Shown here one piece after another: positions 17,433-26,144 of a DNA stretch of 64,000 bases (the first letter of the stretch is position 1; the number at the start of each line of letters is the position of its first letter). Source of the DNA: Streptomyces sp. NBC_00247 (GTDB lineage: Bacteria > Actinomycetota > Actinomycetes > Streptomycetales > Streptomycetaceae); contig NZ_CP108093.1 of assembly GCF_036188265.1 (NCBI RefSeq), positions 3,113,001 to 3,177,000 on the forward strand, in the 5' to 3' direction. The notes beneath the pieces are model-generated. The model was not told the origin of the DNA, searched no databases, and saw only the letters and a program-made list of their open reading frames with translations. The translations under genes and the position numbers were made by a program.

Positions 17433-18092
17433 CTACTTCACGGGGCGCAGCCCCAGCGGGCCCGCGATCTCCTGGACCATCACCAGACCCGCGGCCTCGG
17501 CGAGGTCGTCGTCGCCCGGGTCCTGGTCGGTGTCCAGCCCGTCCAGCTCCGCCAGCGGCTGATTGAGACGGATGTGCGCGATCAGCGACTGGAGCGCCCG
17601 CAGGGTCGCGGAGGCCGTCGAGCCCCAGTTGGAGAAGTACGAGAACTGCCACCACCACAGTGCTTCGGCCGTACGGCCCGCCTCGTAGTGGGCGAGACCG
17701 TGACCGAGGTCGGTGACCAGGTCCGCCAGGTCGTCGGAGATCCGGTGCGGCACGGGTGCCTTGCGGGGCTCGTACGGGTCGAAGACCTCGGAGTAGACGT
17801 CGATGGGCTCCAGCAGCGCGGCGAAACGCTCCCGCAGCCCGTCCGCGTCGGGCTCGGCGCCCAGGTCGGGCTCGTACCGCTCGTCCGGGAGAATGTCCTC
17901 GTACGCTCCGAGCCGGCCGCCCGCGAGCAGCAGTTGCGACACCTGGAGGAGGAGTACCGGAACGGCCTCCTCCGGCTCTTGGACCTTGGACACCTCGGTG
18001 ACCGCGACGATGAACGTCTTGATCTGGTCCGCGATCTGGACGGCGAAGTCGTCCGGGTCCTGCGTGACGGAGTTCAGCGTGGCGTCAGACAT
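17433..18092 (-). CDS. DUF5063 domain-containing protein
   Basis: A 219-residue acidic, helix-rich cytoplasmic protein without a known function. It shows the DUF5063 pattern: a helical N-terminus (FAVQIADQIKTFIVAVTEV), PVLLLQVSQLLLAGGRL, and a central HYEAGRTAEALWWWQFSYFSNWG block with the striking Trp cluster. It lies directly downstream of recR (66 bp) in the same direction, an arrangement seen in many actinomycetes, which suggests co-expression with recR and ybaB. No catalytic residues are evident. Confidence 0.85.
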   Translation of the reverse strand: MSDATLNSVTQDPDDFAVQIADQIKTFIVAVTEVSKVQEPEEAVPVLLLQVSQLLLAGGRLGAYEDILPDERYEPDLGAEPDADGLRERFAALLEPIDVYSEVFDPYEPRKAPVPHRISDDLADLVTDLGHGLAHYEAGRTAEALWWWQFSYFSNWGSTASATLRALQSLIAHIRLNQPLAELDGLDTDQDPGDDDLAEAAGLVMVQEIAGPLGLRPVK

Positions 18093-18158
18093 CGAGGGAA
18101 CCTCCCGTGGGCACCTGCACGAACGGCGGTTGGCTGGAACCTCTGCAACGTACCCGCG

Positions 18159-18758
18159 TCAGACATCGAGAAGCCGTCTCCCCTCGAAGGCGCGGCCCAG
18201 GGTCACTTCGTCCGCGTACTCCAGGTCGCCGCCCACCGGCAGACCACTGGCGAGACGGGTGACTCGGAGCCCCATCGGCTTGATCATCCGCGCCAGGTAC
18301 GTCGCGGTGGCCTCACCCTCAAGGTTCGGGTCGGTCGCCAGGATCAGCTCCGTGATGGAACCGTCGGCAAGCCGCGCCAGCAACTCGCGGATGCGCAGAT
18401 CGTCGGGGCCTACACCCTCGATGGGGCTGATCGCGCCGCCGAGCACGTGGTAGCGCCCCCGGAACTCACGGGTCCGCTCGATCGCGACGACGTCCTTCGG
18501 CTCCTCGACCACACAGATGACCGTCAGGTCGCGGCGGGTGTCGCGACAGATGTTGCACTGCTCCTGCTGCGCGACATTGCCGCAGATCGAACAGAAGCGG
18601 ACCTTGTCCTTGACCTCCAGGAGGGCATGGGCGAGGCGCCTCACATCGGTCGGCTCCGCCTGCAGAACGTGGAAGGCGATCCGCTGCGCGCTCTTGGGAC
18701 CGACGCCCGGGAGCCTGCCCAGTTCGTCGATGAGGTCCTGAACAACGCCTTCGTACAA
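18159..18758 (-). CDS. recR: Recombination mediator RecR
   Basis: A 199-residue RecR, full length for the family. It has the N-terminal helix-hairpin-helix ([19 protein letters not shown], 12-30), a C4 zinc finger (Cys56, Cys59, Cys68, Cys71), the Toprim domain ([15 protein letters not shown] onward) and the C-terminal Walker-B-like segment. With RecO and RecF it loads RecA onto SSB-coated DNA during gap repair. The start codon is TTG (18756-18758, MYEGVVQDL), supported by GAAGGAAAGG eight bases upstream. It is downstream of ybaB, the classic dnaX-ybaB-recR neighbourhood without dnaX. Confidence 0.95.
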   Translation of the reverse strand: MYEGVVQDLIDELGRLPGVGPKSAQRIAFHVLQAEPTDVRRLAHALLEVKDKVRFCSICGNVAQQEQCNICRDTRRDLTVICVVEEPKDVVAIERTREFRGRYHVLGGAISPIEGVGPDDLRIRELLARLADGSITELILATDPNLEGEATATYLARMIKPMGLRVTRLASGLPVGGDLEYADEVTLGRAFEGRRLLDV

Positions 18759-18912
18759 CGGAACGCCTTTCCTTCAAACCCTGCTCGTACCGTAGTGGGT
18801 ACGCGCGGGTACCAATAGAGGTGCCGGACGGCTCAGCGCGGGAGCCCGCTGGGCTCGACCGGGAGCCGACTCGGCCCGCCCGGGAGCCGGTTCGGCCCGC
18901 TCGTACGTCGGT

Positions 18913-19248
18913 TCAGAACGGAAGTCCGGGCATGCCGCCCAGGCCCTGCGCCAGCGGGCCCAGCTTCTGCTGCTGGAGCGCGGTGGCGTTCTCGTTGGCC
19001 GCCTGGACCGCCGCGACGACGAGATCGGCCAGGGTCTCGGTGTCCTCGGGGTCCACCGCCTTGGGATCGATCACGAGGGCGCGCAGCTCGCCGGAGCCGT
19101 TCACCGTGGCCTTCACCAGACCACCACCCGCCTGCCCCTCCACCTCGGTCCGCGCCAGCTCCTCCTGGGCCGCCGCGAGATCCTGCTGCATCTTCTGGGC
19201 CTGCTGGAGCAGCTGCTGCATATTGGGCTGACCACCACCGGGAATCAT
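18913..19248 (-). CDS. YbaB/EbfC family nucleoid-associated protein
   Basis: A 111-residue DNA-binding protein. The N-terminal helix is Gln-rich ([19 protein letters not shown]), followed by the conserved beta hairpin ([19 protein letters not shown]) and C-terminal helices ([16 protein letters not shown]), all typical of YbaB/EbfC. Members bind DNA as dimers and affect nucleoid structure and repair. The ATG at 19246-19248 was chosen for the AGGAG five bases upstream; a GTG two codons earlier is also possible. recR follows 154 bp downstream in the same direction. Confidence 0.92.
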   Translation of the reverse strand: MIPGGGQPNMQQLLQQAQKMQQDLAAAQEELARTEVEGQAGGGLVKATVNGSGELRALVIDPKAVDPEDTETLADLVVAAVQAANENATALQQQKLGPLAQGLGGMPGLPF

Positions 19249-19616
19249 GGTCACTCCTGGGCTTTTCGAGGGCGGATGTTTGGTTAAAACGAGCCTACGT
19301 GCTCGCCGGGTGCCCCGCTCCACCCATCGGACGCAACTCTTTCGAGTGAGATTTGCGGCGCTGAGAGAACGCCCTATACCTGACCAGAGGCCGACAGCAC
19401 GCTGTAATGCCGCGTTTTCGCTCCCACGGCCCACCATTCGGCGGTAGGAAGGGCATGCGTACCGCCACACACAATCGCACCGCCGGTAACGCAGAGTCAG
19501 CGCGACCGGTCGTCGGCGCCGGCGCAGCGAGCCAGTCGGCGGAGTCGATGGAAGTCAGTGGAGATACCCGAGACAGACCCTCCGTAGTTCCACGCAGAGT
19601 GCAGAGGAGTGCCCCG
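19249..19616. other. 368-bp divergent promoter region
   Basis: The space between the divergent ybaB and SLATT genes. It is AT-richer than its surroundings near 19275-19345 (GGTTAAAACG and ACTCTTTCGAGTGAG, the latter an inverted repeat) and 19395-19420. In-frame ATG codons of the SLATT frame at 19407 and 19455 exist, but the codons before 19617 look like untranslated leader. Confidence 0.5.
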
Positions 19617-20417
19617 GTGAGCCAGCCGGAGATGCCGCCCGAGGGGCCGCCCCGTAAGGAATCCGCTGCGGGGACGTCCGGTGACAGCGCCGGAATTACG
19701 CATTCCACCCCGGACCCGGGCAGCCCGGCGCGACCGGGGCGCGATCTCGCCGCACGTCCCTTTCCGCTCGGCGACTGGGGCGAGCCCGCCGAACGCCTCG
19801 ACGAGCTGTACCGGTGGGTCGAGACGGGGGCGCTGGAGACGGCCGCCTGGTACTTGAAGGACCGCGCAGGGAAGCGGCGCGGCGCACGCGGGCTGCGCGT
19901 CGGCACCTCGGTCGGCGTCGTCGCGGGCGCGACGCTGCCGCTGCTCGACCTGACGGGCGCGCTGAACGGCTCGGCGGGGTACGGCTACTTCTCGCTGCTG
20001 CTCGGTGCCGCCTGCATGGCCTGTGACCGGTACTTCGGCCTGACCTCCGGCTGGATAAGGGATCTGGCCACCGCGCAAGCCGTACAGCGCAGGCTCCAGG
20101 TGCTCCAGTTCGACTGGGCCTCGGAGTCCGTACGCGAGGTACTGGGCCCGACCGAGGGCACCGCCAGCGAGGCGGCCGAGCGCTGCCTCGGGGTACTGCG
20201 CCGGTTCTCCGAGGACATCACAGAACTCGTACGGTCCGAGACGGCGGACTGGATGGTGGAGTTCCGCGCCGGGCCCGCCCCCATGGGGATGCAGTCGCTG
20301 GCGACGGGCGCCGGCATCGGCCGGGGCGAGCAGACCGGGCCGCCGGGCCGCTTTTCGATCCCCTCGGTGACCCGGCCGAACATGCCCCGGCAGCGACCGC
20401 CGGAGCCGCCCCGGTGA
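19617..20417 (+). CDS. SLATT domain-containing two-helix membrane protein
   Basis: A 266-residue protein with two transmembrane helices (about 94-112 and 122-140) separated by a short loop. Before them comes the helix AAWYLKDRAGKRRGARGLR and after them a long cytoplasmic helix (SGWIRDLATAQAVQRRLQVLQFDW) that ends in a disordered Pro-rich tail. This 2TM plus helical layout and the WYLKDRAxKRR and DRYFGLxSGW motifs match SLATT-type proteins. Some SLATT families are pore-forming effectors of nucleotide-second-messenger immune systems; here no SMODS synthase or SLOG gene is near, so a housekeeping or solitary role is as likely. The GTG at 19617 has GAGGAG eight bases upstream. Confidence 0.75.
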   Translation: MSQPEMPPEGPPRKESAAGTSGDSAGITHSTPDPGSPARPGRDLAARPFPLGDWGEPAERLDELYRWVETGALETAAWYLKDRAGKRRGARGLRVGTSVGVVAGATLPLLDLTGALNGSAGYGYFSLLLGAACMACDRYFGLTSGWIRDLATAQAVQRRLQVLQFDWASESVREVLGPTEGTASEAAERCLGVLRRFSEDITELVRSETADWMVEFRAGPAPMGMQSLATGAGIGRGEQTGPPGRFSIPSVTRPNMPRQRPPEPPR

Positions 20418-20420
20418 AGG

Positions 20421-20518
20421 CGCCGCTGTCACCGGGGTCGCCGCTGTCACCGGGGTCGCCGTGGTCACCGGGGTCGCCGTGGTCGTTGCTGTCACCGTGG
20501 TCGCCGTGGTCGTTGTTG
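20421..20518. repeat. Short tandem repeat, 9/18-bp period
   Basis: Two identical 18-bp units (CGCCGCTGTCACCGGGGT) at 20421 and 20439, a variant at 20457, and further 9-bp CGCCGTGGT-like words to about 20518. The tract separates the convergent SLATT and hypothetical genes. Confidence 0.8.
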
Positions 20519-20576
20519 GTTCGTGCAACCGGTACTGCCCGTGCGGTCGGTGCGGTCGGTGCTGCCGTCGTCGCCG

Positions 20577-21227
20577 TCAGCTGAAGATGATCATCGAGCC
20601 CTGCGCGAGGCTGCGGGTCGCCGCCGCGTGCAGGCCCAGCCAGACGTGCCGCTCCCGGGCGAACGGGCTCTCGTCGTACGCGATCGGCTCGGCCGGCTCC
20701 TCCAGCTCGGTGGGCCGGGTGGGCGGCGTGGGCGGAGCCGGCGGGTTCCCGGGGTCGATGCCGAGGGACGCGGCGACGAACTCCAGTTCGCGCAGCAGGC
20801 CGTGCGAGGACCCGAGCGGACCGCCGCCCTCCAGCAGAGCGTCGTTGGAGAGGGGGGCGGGGAAGTCCACCGGGACGTACGCCCCCGCGTGGTCGAAGTG
20901 CCAGACCAGGTGCGACTGCTGAGCGCTCTGCTCGAACATCTCCAGGAGTTGCTCGTAGTCCCCGCCCAGCGCGTCGACGGGAGTGACCGCCAGGCCGCTG
21001 AGCTGGAGCAGATAGGCCCGGCGCAGAAAGTGCAGCGCCTCGTAGTCGAAGCCCGCGACCGGGGCCACGTCCCCGGTGAGGCCCGGCATGTACGCGAACA
21101 CGGGGACGGGCGGGAGACCGGCCTCCCCGAGCGCGTTGTCGAAGACGGCGATCTCTTCGGCGAAGGGGTTGTCGGGGCTGTGGCACAGCACATCGACGAG
21201 GGGGACGAGCCACAGATCACAGGCCAC
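20577..21227 (-). CDS. Conserved hypothetical protein, unrecognised
   Basis: A 216-residue soluble protein with a start at 21225-21227 (MACDLWLVPLVDVL). It looks real: even hydrophobic pattern, strong third-position GC, and a plausible globular fold (LPPVPVFAYMPGLTG, LRRAYLLQLSGLAV, SHLVWHFDHAGAYVPVDFP) interrupted by a Pro-rich loop at about 160-178. The C-terminus (FARERHVWLGLHAAATRSL) is helical. It contains no motif I can tie to a function. It is convergent with the SLATT gene. No operon partner is apparent. Confidence 0.7.
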   Translation of the reverse strand: MACDLWLVPLVDVLCHSPDNPFAEEIAVFDNALGEAGLPPVPVFAYMPGLTGDVAPVAGFDYEALHFLRRAYLLQLSGLAVTPVDALGGDYEQLLEMFEQSAQQSHLVWHFDHAGAYVPVDFPAPLSNDALLEGGGPLGSSHGLLRELEFVAASLGIDPGNPPAPPTPPTRPTELEEPAEPIAYDESPFARERHVWLGLHAAATRSLAQGSMIIFS

Positions 21228-21459
21228 GAAGTCTCGCTCTCACACGGGGTTGGGCGCTCGTCGGGACAGCGTAATGCGGCAGGTGGGCCGCGCACAGGGT
21301 CTCTGCGGTCACGGGATCGGGACGGATACGGACACCACGGGGGCGCGCTGCCCCAGGGGTCGCAGGGGCCGCAGGAAGTCACAGAGGCCCCGCCGCCTCA
21401 GGGAGCGGCGCAGGGTGGGGCCGAGGCCCGGAACCAGGTGAGGCCGGGGCCGGGACGCC

Positions 21460-22149
21460 TCAGCGACCGTCCGTCGCGCTCAGCTCGGCGATCAGGAGCC
21501 GGTCCGCCCATTCCTGTTCCCGTGCGTAGTACGCGCGCAGGATCGCCAGCACCGTCGCCCGGTCCCCGGCGGCGACGGCTTCGGCGAGTGCCTCGTGGTC
21601 GAGCCAGAGCAGGCGGTCCCGTTCCGCGCTCGTCCGCAGCCGGTGCACCAGAAAAACCCAGCCCTGGACGCGGAGGGTCGCGAGGAAGTCGCTGATGTTC
21701 GGGTTGCCGACGAACGCGCTCAATTCGCGCCAGAATCGCAGGTCGTAGCCGACCAGCACGTCGAGGTCGCCGCCCCTCGCGGCACGTGCGGCCTCGGAGG
21801 CGCGGCGCCGGAGAGAGGTCATCGCGTCGCCCCGGACCGTGATCGGATGACAGCCGCTGAAGATGCCCTCCACGATGACAGAACGAGCCTGCACGATGGA
21901 GTGGTAATCCCCGGCGCTGAAGGCGCGTACCTGGAATCCACGGTGTTCGTCGGAGACGAGGAGGCCCTGCGAGGCGAGGTCGAAGAGCGCCTCGCGGACG
22001 GGCGTCGCGGAGACCCCGTACTGCTCGGCGATCTGCTTGACGGTGAACTCCTTGCCCGACGGCAGACGCCCCGCGAGCACTTCGTCACGCAGCGCACCGG
22101 AGATCTGGCGGCGCAGCGTGTTGCGGGTCACACCTCCGCTCGGGCTCAT
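21460..22149 (-). CDS. GntR family regulator (FadR/FCD subfamily)
   Basis: A 229-residue transcription factor. The N-terminal winged helix contains the GntR signature (LRDEVLAGRLPSGKEFT, KQIAEQYGVSATPVREALFDLASQGLL), and the helical C-terminal FCD ligand domain follows (SIVQARSVIVEG, later YDLRFWRELSAFVG). The ATG at 22147-22149 (MSPSGGVTRN) was preferred because GGGGAGGG stands seven bases upstream; the frame is open 11 codons further. It faces away from no gene directly but lies 349 bp downstream of the class III aminotransferase on the same strand, so it may control amine or amino acid catabolism. That link is inference. Confidence 0.88.
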   Translation of the reverse strand: MSPSGGVTRNTLRRQISGALRDEVLAGRLPSGKEFTVKQIAEQYGVSATPVREALFDLASQGLLVSDEHRGFQVRAFSAGDYHSIVQARSVIVEGIFSGCHPITVRGDAMTSLRRRASEAARAARGGDLDVLVGYDLRFWRELSAFVGNPNISDFLATLRVQGWVFLVHRLRTSAERDRLLWLDHEALAEAVAAGDRATVLAILRAYYAREQEWADRLLIAELSATDGR

Positions 22150-22498
22150 CCCGTTCCCTCCCCATTTTTCTGTTCGGGACACCTTAAGGCAGGCCCGCCC
22201 TGCCCGGATCCGGGCAGGGCGGGCAGAGTGGGTGATACGGGGACAGGTGCGGGGTCGCGTCGCTTTTGGCGGGAAATTCTCCTGTACGTCGCACCGATAT
22301 CAGGCATTTCTCCCGCCAATAGCTCAGTCGGCGTCAGCGTCGGTGCTGGATCGGCCGGGTGCCGGGGGCGGGATCGGCTGGTGCCGGATCGTTCCGGTCT
22401 GGCACCGACCCGTTCGCCATGGGTGCCGACTCGGACGCTTGCCGTCGAAGCCCGGAACCCGGAGCCCGGAGTCGGCGGCGGCTCCGGTCACGTCCCGT

Positions 22499-23881
22499 TC
22501 ATGCCGTGTAGCCGTCCGCGACCGTCAGTGCTTCGTCCAACGCCGCGAGACCCTCCAGTGCCTCGGCGTCGCTGACGTTGCAGGGCGGCACGACGTGGGT
22601 GCGGTTCATGTTGATGAAGGGCCACAGCCCCCGCGCCTTCGCCGCCGCCCCGAAGGCGGCCATCGGCGCCGCGGCCTCCCCCGTCGCGTTGTACGGGACG
22701 AGCGGCTCGCGCGTCTCCCGGTTCCGTACCAGTTCCAGGGCCCAGAACGCGCCGACGCCCCGTACCTCGCCGACCGAGGGGTGGTGCTCGGCCAGCTCAC
22801 GCAGTCCCGGTCCGAGCACCTTCTCGCCGAGCCGCGCGGCACCCTCCACCACCTTCTCCTCCTCCATCAACCGGATCGTGGCGACAGCGGCGGCACAGGC
22901 CAGCGGGTGGCCGGAGTAGGTGAGCCCGCCGGGGTAGGGGCGGGTCTCGAAGGTGGCCGCGATCTCGGCGTTGATCGCCACCCCGCCGAGCGGCACGTAC
23001 CCGGAGTTGACGCCCTTGGCGAAGGTCATCAGGTCGGGCACCACCCCGTAGTGGTCGGCCGCGAACCACTCCCCGGTACGTCCGAAGCCGGCCATCACCT
23101 CGTCCAGCACGAAGACGATGCCGTACCGGTCGCAGATCTCGCGCACGCCCGGAAGGTAACCGGGCGGCGGGGTCATGATGCCCGCCGTGCCGGGGATGGT
23201 CTCCAGCACGATCGCCGCGATCGTGCCGGGGCCCTCGAAGGCGATGGTGTCCTCCAGATGCTGAAGGGCGCGGGCGCACTCCTCCGCCTCGGTCGTCGCG
23301 TGGAACGACGAGCGGTAGAGGAAGGGCGCCCAGAACCGCACCACCCCCGCCGAACCGTTGTCGGACGCCCAACGGCGCGGGTCGCCGGTGAGGTTGATCG
23401 CGGCCGAGGTGGCTCCGTGGTACGAGCGGTACGCGGAAAGCACCTTGGTACGGCCGGTGTGCACCCGCGCCATCCGCACGGCGTTCTCGACCGCCTCGGC
23501 TCCACCGTTGGTGAAGAAGATCTTGTCCAGGTCGCCCGGGGTGTGGGAGGCGATCAGCCGCGCCGCCTCGGACCGGGCCTCGATCGCGAACGCGGGCGCG
23601 AAGGTGGCGAGTTTGCCCGCCTGCTCCTGGATCGCGGCCACGACGACCGGGTGCTGATAGCCGATGTTGGTGAAGACGAGACCGCTCGTGAAGTCGAGGT
23701 ACCGGTTCCCTTCGTAGTCCCAGAAGTACGAGCCCTTCGCCCCCGCCACGGCGAGCGGATCGAGAAGGCCCTGCGCGGACCAGGAATGGAAGACGTGCGC
23801 CCGATCGGCAGCCTTCACGGCCGCACCGGCGGCCTGGTCGACGAACGGGTCTCGGGGGCCACGAGGGGCTTCAGCGGTCAT
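22499..23881 (-). CDS. Class III PLP-dependent aminotransferase
   Basis: A 460-residue transaminase of the omega-amino acid/aspartate aminotransferase family. It has the cofactor-binding TNGGAEAVENAVRMAR (124-139), SYHGATSAA (153-161), Asp260 in FVLDEVMAGFGRTG which contacts the pyridine nitrogen, and the Schiff-base Lys289 in TFAKGVNSGYVPLGG. Likely substrates are omega-amino acids such as beta-alanine or a diamine, with pyruvate or oxoglutarate as acceptor; the sequence does not choose. The ATG at 23879-23881 (MTAEAPRGPRDPFVD) starts the conserved region; upstream open frame is a shadow. A GntR gene follows 349 bp downstream. Confidence 0.92.
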   Translation of the reverse strand: MTAEAPRGPRDPFVDQAAGAAVKAADRAHVFHSWSAQGLLDPLAVAGAKGSYFWDYEGNRYLDFTSGLVFTNIGYQHPVVVAAIQEQAGKLATFAPAFAIEARSEAARLIASHTPGDLDKIFFTNGGAEAVENAVRMARVHTGRTKVLSAYRSYHGATSAAINLTGDPRRWASDNGSAGVVRFWAPFLYRSSFHATTEAEECARALQHLEDTIAFEGPGTIAAIVLETIPGTAGIMTPPPGYLPGVREICDRYGIVFVLDEVMAGFGRTGEWFAADHYGVVPDLMTFAKGVNSGYVPLGGVAINAEIAATFETRPYPGGLTYSGHPLACAAAVATIRLMEEEKVVEGAARLGEKVLGPGLRELAEHHPSVGEVRGVGAFWALELVRNRETREPLVPYNATGEAAAPMAAFGAAAKARGLWPFINMNRTHVVPPCNVSDAEALEGLAALDEALTVADGYTA

Positions 23882-24403
23882 GCCGGTGAGCGTAGGGGGT
23901 GCGAGCTGCGGCACTCCATGACCACGGTGCACGAAGTCGGTGGTACGGGTCGGCGGACCGCGGGGGCGTCCCGCCGGGGCGCGCGGGTACGGGTAGCTCC
24001 CGGACCGAGCCCCGCACGAGCAGGAAGCATCCCGACCTGGACCGCCTCCACGTCCTGCGCACGGGACCATCCCCGCACGAGCGGGAAGCGCTCTTCCTGA
24101 CCTGCGGGTTCGTCCGGCACCAGTCGGGTTCCGGGCCGGCCTCACCGGCTCAGACTCGGCAGCCACACACCCCCACACCCGTCAACATCGCTCGCGTCCC
24201 GGCCGGTTCACCACACCCTGCACGGCCGAGCCGGCCAAACCCCCACTCCGTTGCCATCAGTTGCGCCTGCCGGCCCCCGCACCTGTAGGAACCGGGCAAC
24301 CGTCCTACGGCGTCCCCCAGTCGGCTGGAGCCACAGCCGCATCCGTCGTACCGCCGCTCGACCTGTTGTCGTACCGGTACTCGCCCAGAGAGGCCGCCAC
24401 CTC
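23882..24403. other. 522-bp gene-free region
   Basis: Apart from the CRISPR-like repeats at 24002-24090 I see no feature I can support. The plus-strand frame of the downstream membrane protein is open through 24251-24403, but these codons have uneven third positions and are probably leader. About 24150-24250 is C-rich with CACACCC words. Confidence 0.5.
24002..24090 (-). CRISPR. Two degenerate type I-E-like CRISPR repeats with one 33-nt spacer
   Basis: Two copies of a partly palindromic 28-nt element lie at 24063-24090 and 24002-24029. Their shared core CCCCGCACGAGC(A/G)GGAAGC matches at 18 of 19 positions, and the period is exactly 61 bp (28-nt repeat, 33-nt spacer), as in type I-E arrays. 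Read on the minus strand the better copy ends GTGCGGGGATGGTCCC, close to the 3' end of known Streptomyces I-E repeats; the other copy is degenerate, as terminal repeats often are. No third copy appears 61 bp either side, and no cas gene is in the window. It looks like a remnant or solo array. Confidence 0.55.
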
Positions 24404-25057
24404 GTGCAAGCCCTCGCATGGACACTGGTGGGTCTCGCCTATGCCGTCCTCCCCCTGATGGTGTGGTGGCGCATCGCGCGAACCCCTCTCGTGAGGACAG
24501 CCGTCGCCCTGGCGCTGGCAGTAGCCGGCGGGCTGCTCGTGGCCGTCCAGCACCTCTGGCTGACGGGGCCACCGAGGCCCGACGCCCACCTCGTCTTCGC
24601 GGCCGTCGCGCCGCTGATCGTCGCGGCCGGGGCTGTCTGGGAGCGCTCGCAGGAGGGGACGGCGCCCGATCAGCACACCTGGGCGACCCGCCGCAGCGGG
24701 GCGATCGGCGTCCTGGGCACACAGTTCGCGGTCACCCTGGTCGCCTCCTTGCTCTACGCCCTCGTACTGACCGGGGCCTCGACACCAGCCGCATCCGCCG
24801 TACCGGCACTGCCCGCAGGGCTGACCGTTGAGTCACAGAGCGAGGGGTGCGGTTCCGGTAACTGCTACCGCCTGCTGACGATCGGCAGCGAGAACGGTCT
24901 GTCCTACCAGGAAATAGTCCGCCGTCTCGGCATCACCCACGAGAAGTGCCGTCCCAACGGCTGGCTGCTCGACCGGCGGGACCTGTGCGTCGGCCTGAAC
25001 ACCCACCGCACCGACCGGGTCGTGCTGTACGTGACGCTCAGCGATTTGATCGACTGA
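24404..25057 (+). CDS. Hypothetical four-helix membrane protein with C-terminal Cys-rich domain
   Basis: A 217-residue protein. Four hydrophobic helices can be read: ALAWTLVGLAYAVLPLMVWW, TAVALALAVAGGLLVAVQHLW, LVFAAVAPLIVAAGAVWE and GVLGTQFAVTLVASLLYALVL. A C-terminal soluble domain of about 80 residues carries four cysteines (CGSGNCYR, ITHEKCRPNGW, DRRDLCVG) and a helix that resembles a truncated HTH (YQEIVRRLGIT). The GTG at 24404 has AGAGAGG ten bases upstream; an in-frame ATG at 24251 is less likely. Cysteine pairs in a probably external domain suggest disulfides. Function unknown. Confidence 0.6.
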   Translation: MQALAWTLVGLAYAVLPLMVWWRIARTPLVRTAVALALAVAGGLLVAVQHLWLTGPPRPDAHLVFAAVAPLIVAAGAVWERSQEGTAPDQHTWATRRSGAIGVLGTQFAVTLVASLLYALVLTGASTPAASAVPALPAGLTVESQSEGCGSGNCYRLLTIGSENGLSYQEIVRRLGITHEKCRPNGWLLDRRDLCVGLNTHRTDRVVLYVTLSDLID

Positions 25058-25330
25058 CCGCCCAGGCGCCCAGGAACTCGCGGCAGATCCGGCACCCGTA
25101 ACGGAATCGGTGTCGGCATCGGGGCCCAGCCCCCGGCATAGGCCCAGGCCACAGCACAGGCGAAGGCACAGGCACGGCGAGGTCGCGCCGTGTGCGCGTC
25201 ACTCGTTCGTGCGATGTGGGCTTCCGGTTCCTCAACCTTTCCCACTGGGCGTCGCTCTGTAAAGGAGTGACGGACCAAGCACGTCGGCTCCCCTCGTCAG
25301 AGGCGGCCGACGGGAAGGAAAGGCACCACG

Positions 25331-25610
25331 ATGAAGAGTTCGAGCACAACGGCGTCCGGCTCGTCGGCACTCATCCGAGCCGTCGCCCTCACGCTGCTCG
25401 GCGCGCTCGCCACGCGGATGTCGTACGGCGGAATGGCCAGGGCGTCCGGCAGTGGCAGACCGGGCATGGCGCCGGGCATGGCGCCGAGCAGCGGGCCGGG
25501 CGAATACCCCGGCGGGATCGTGCGGAGTCATCTCGTCCCAGGCACACGGGGGGAGCCGACAACCGTCTTCGCGGACATCGGACCGCACCTTGATCTCAGC
25601 CCTTCGGGCA
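25331..25610 (+). pseudogene. Possible decayed small secreted-protein gene
   Basis: An ATG at 25331 follows GGAAAGGCACCACG, a fair ribosome binding site. The first residues are Ser/Thr-rich, then ALIRAVALTLLGALATRM could be a signal peptide, followed by a Gly/Met/Pro-rich stretch (PGMAPGMAPSSGPGEYPGG). Third-position GC is high to about 25600 and irregular after it, although the frame stays open to 26242. I read this as a truncated or frameshifted gene rather than a 303-residue protein. No family is recognised. Confidence 0.3.
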
Positions 25611-25980
25611 GGTTCCGGAGTTTGGGCACGCTCCGAGCAAAAGGGAGCGGCCGGAGCGCACTTCATGGGGAAATTCGCCCCGGGTGGAGACCGCGCCCCG
25701 TCCCCGCCGTACCCGGGCCGCCCGAATCGGTGGTGCCCATCGCGGAGATGCTCACCGACGGGCCTCACCTGAACCAATCAGCCGCCCTATCCGCGCCCGA
25801 ATTCCACCACGTATCGAGACCGGCCGTACGCATCCCGCATTCCGAACGCCGACAGGAAGGAACGCATCCCCCCGGGGGATCGCCGCGAGAGAAGATCGCA
25901 CCGCTCTCGCAGTCGAGGAATTCGGCCCGGCGCGCACTCGCCGGAACAGGCCCCCAGGCGAACCAATCAGGCGCACGGAA

Positions 25981-26025
25981 AGCGGGCCGGACCAGGCAGA
26001 GTGGTTCTGCCCGATCCGACCCGCT
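25981..26025 (-). terminator. Terminator hairpin after the PRC-barrel gene
   Basis: A 20-bp stem with three non-Watson-Crick positions (25981-26000 with 26006-26025) and a 5-nt loop. On the minus strand it is followed by CTTTCC, 120 bp after the PRC-barrel stop. Confidence 0.6.
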
Positions 26026-26144
26026 GGGTTCCGGTGACCGCGTGCGGCGGTCTCACTTCCGCGAATTCCTGTCGGGAGCGATCTCCCGGACGGAAGGAAG
26101 TCACGTGGCGCGGGGACCCGTTCGCGTTCTGACGCACGCCGGCG

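Larger units (their letters stand above)
25058..26144. other. 1.1-kb gene-poor stretch
   Basis: No confident gene occupies this interval. A plus-strand frame opens with ATG at 25331 behind GGAAAGG and starts like a signal peptide (MKSSSTTASGSSALIRAVAL); codon bias looks coding for about 90 codons and then decays, so it may be a broken secreted-protein gene. Farther right base composition drops and the word GAACCAATCAG occurs twice (about 25771 and 25961). A Gly/His-like repeat GGCATGGCGCCG is tandem at 25465-25490. The last 120 bp hold the terminator of the PRC-barrel gene. Confidence 0.4.

Noticed and set aside
25192..25593. Plus-strand frame with a GTG behind AAAGGAG near 25267
   Set aside because: The residue composition (His/Arg/Gly-rich) and codon third positions do not support coding; the overlapping 25331 frame looks better at its start.
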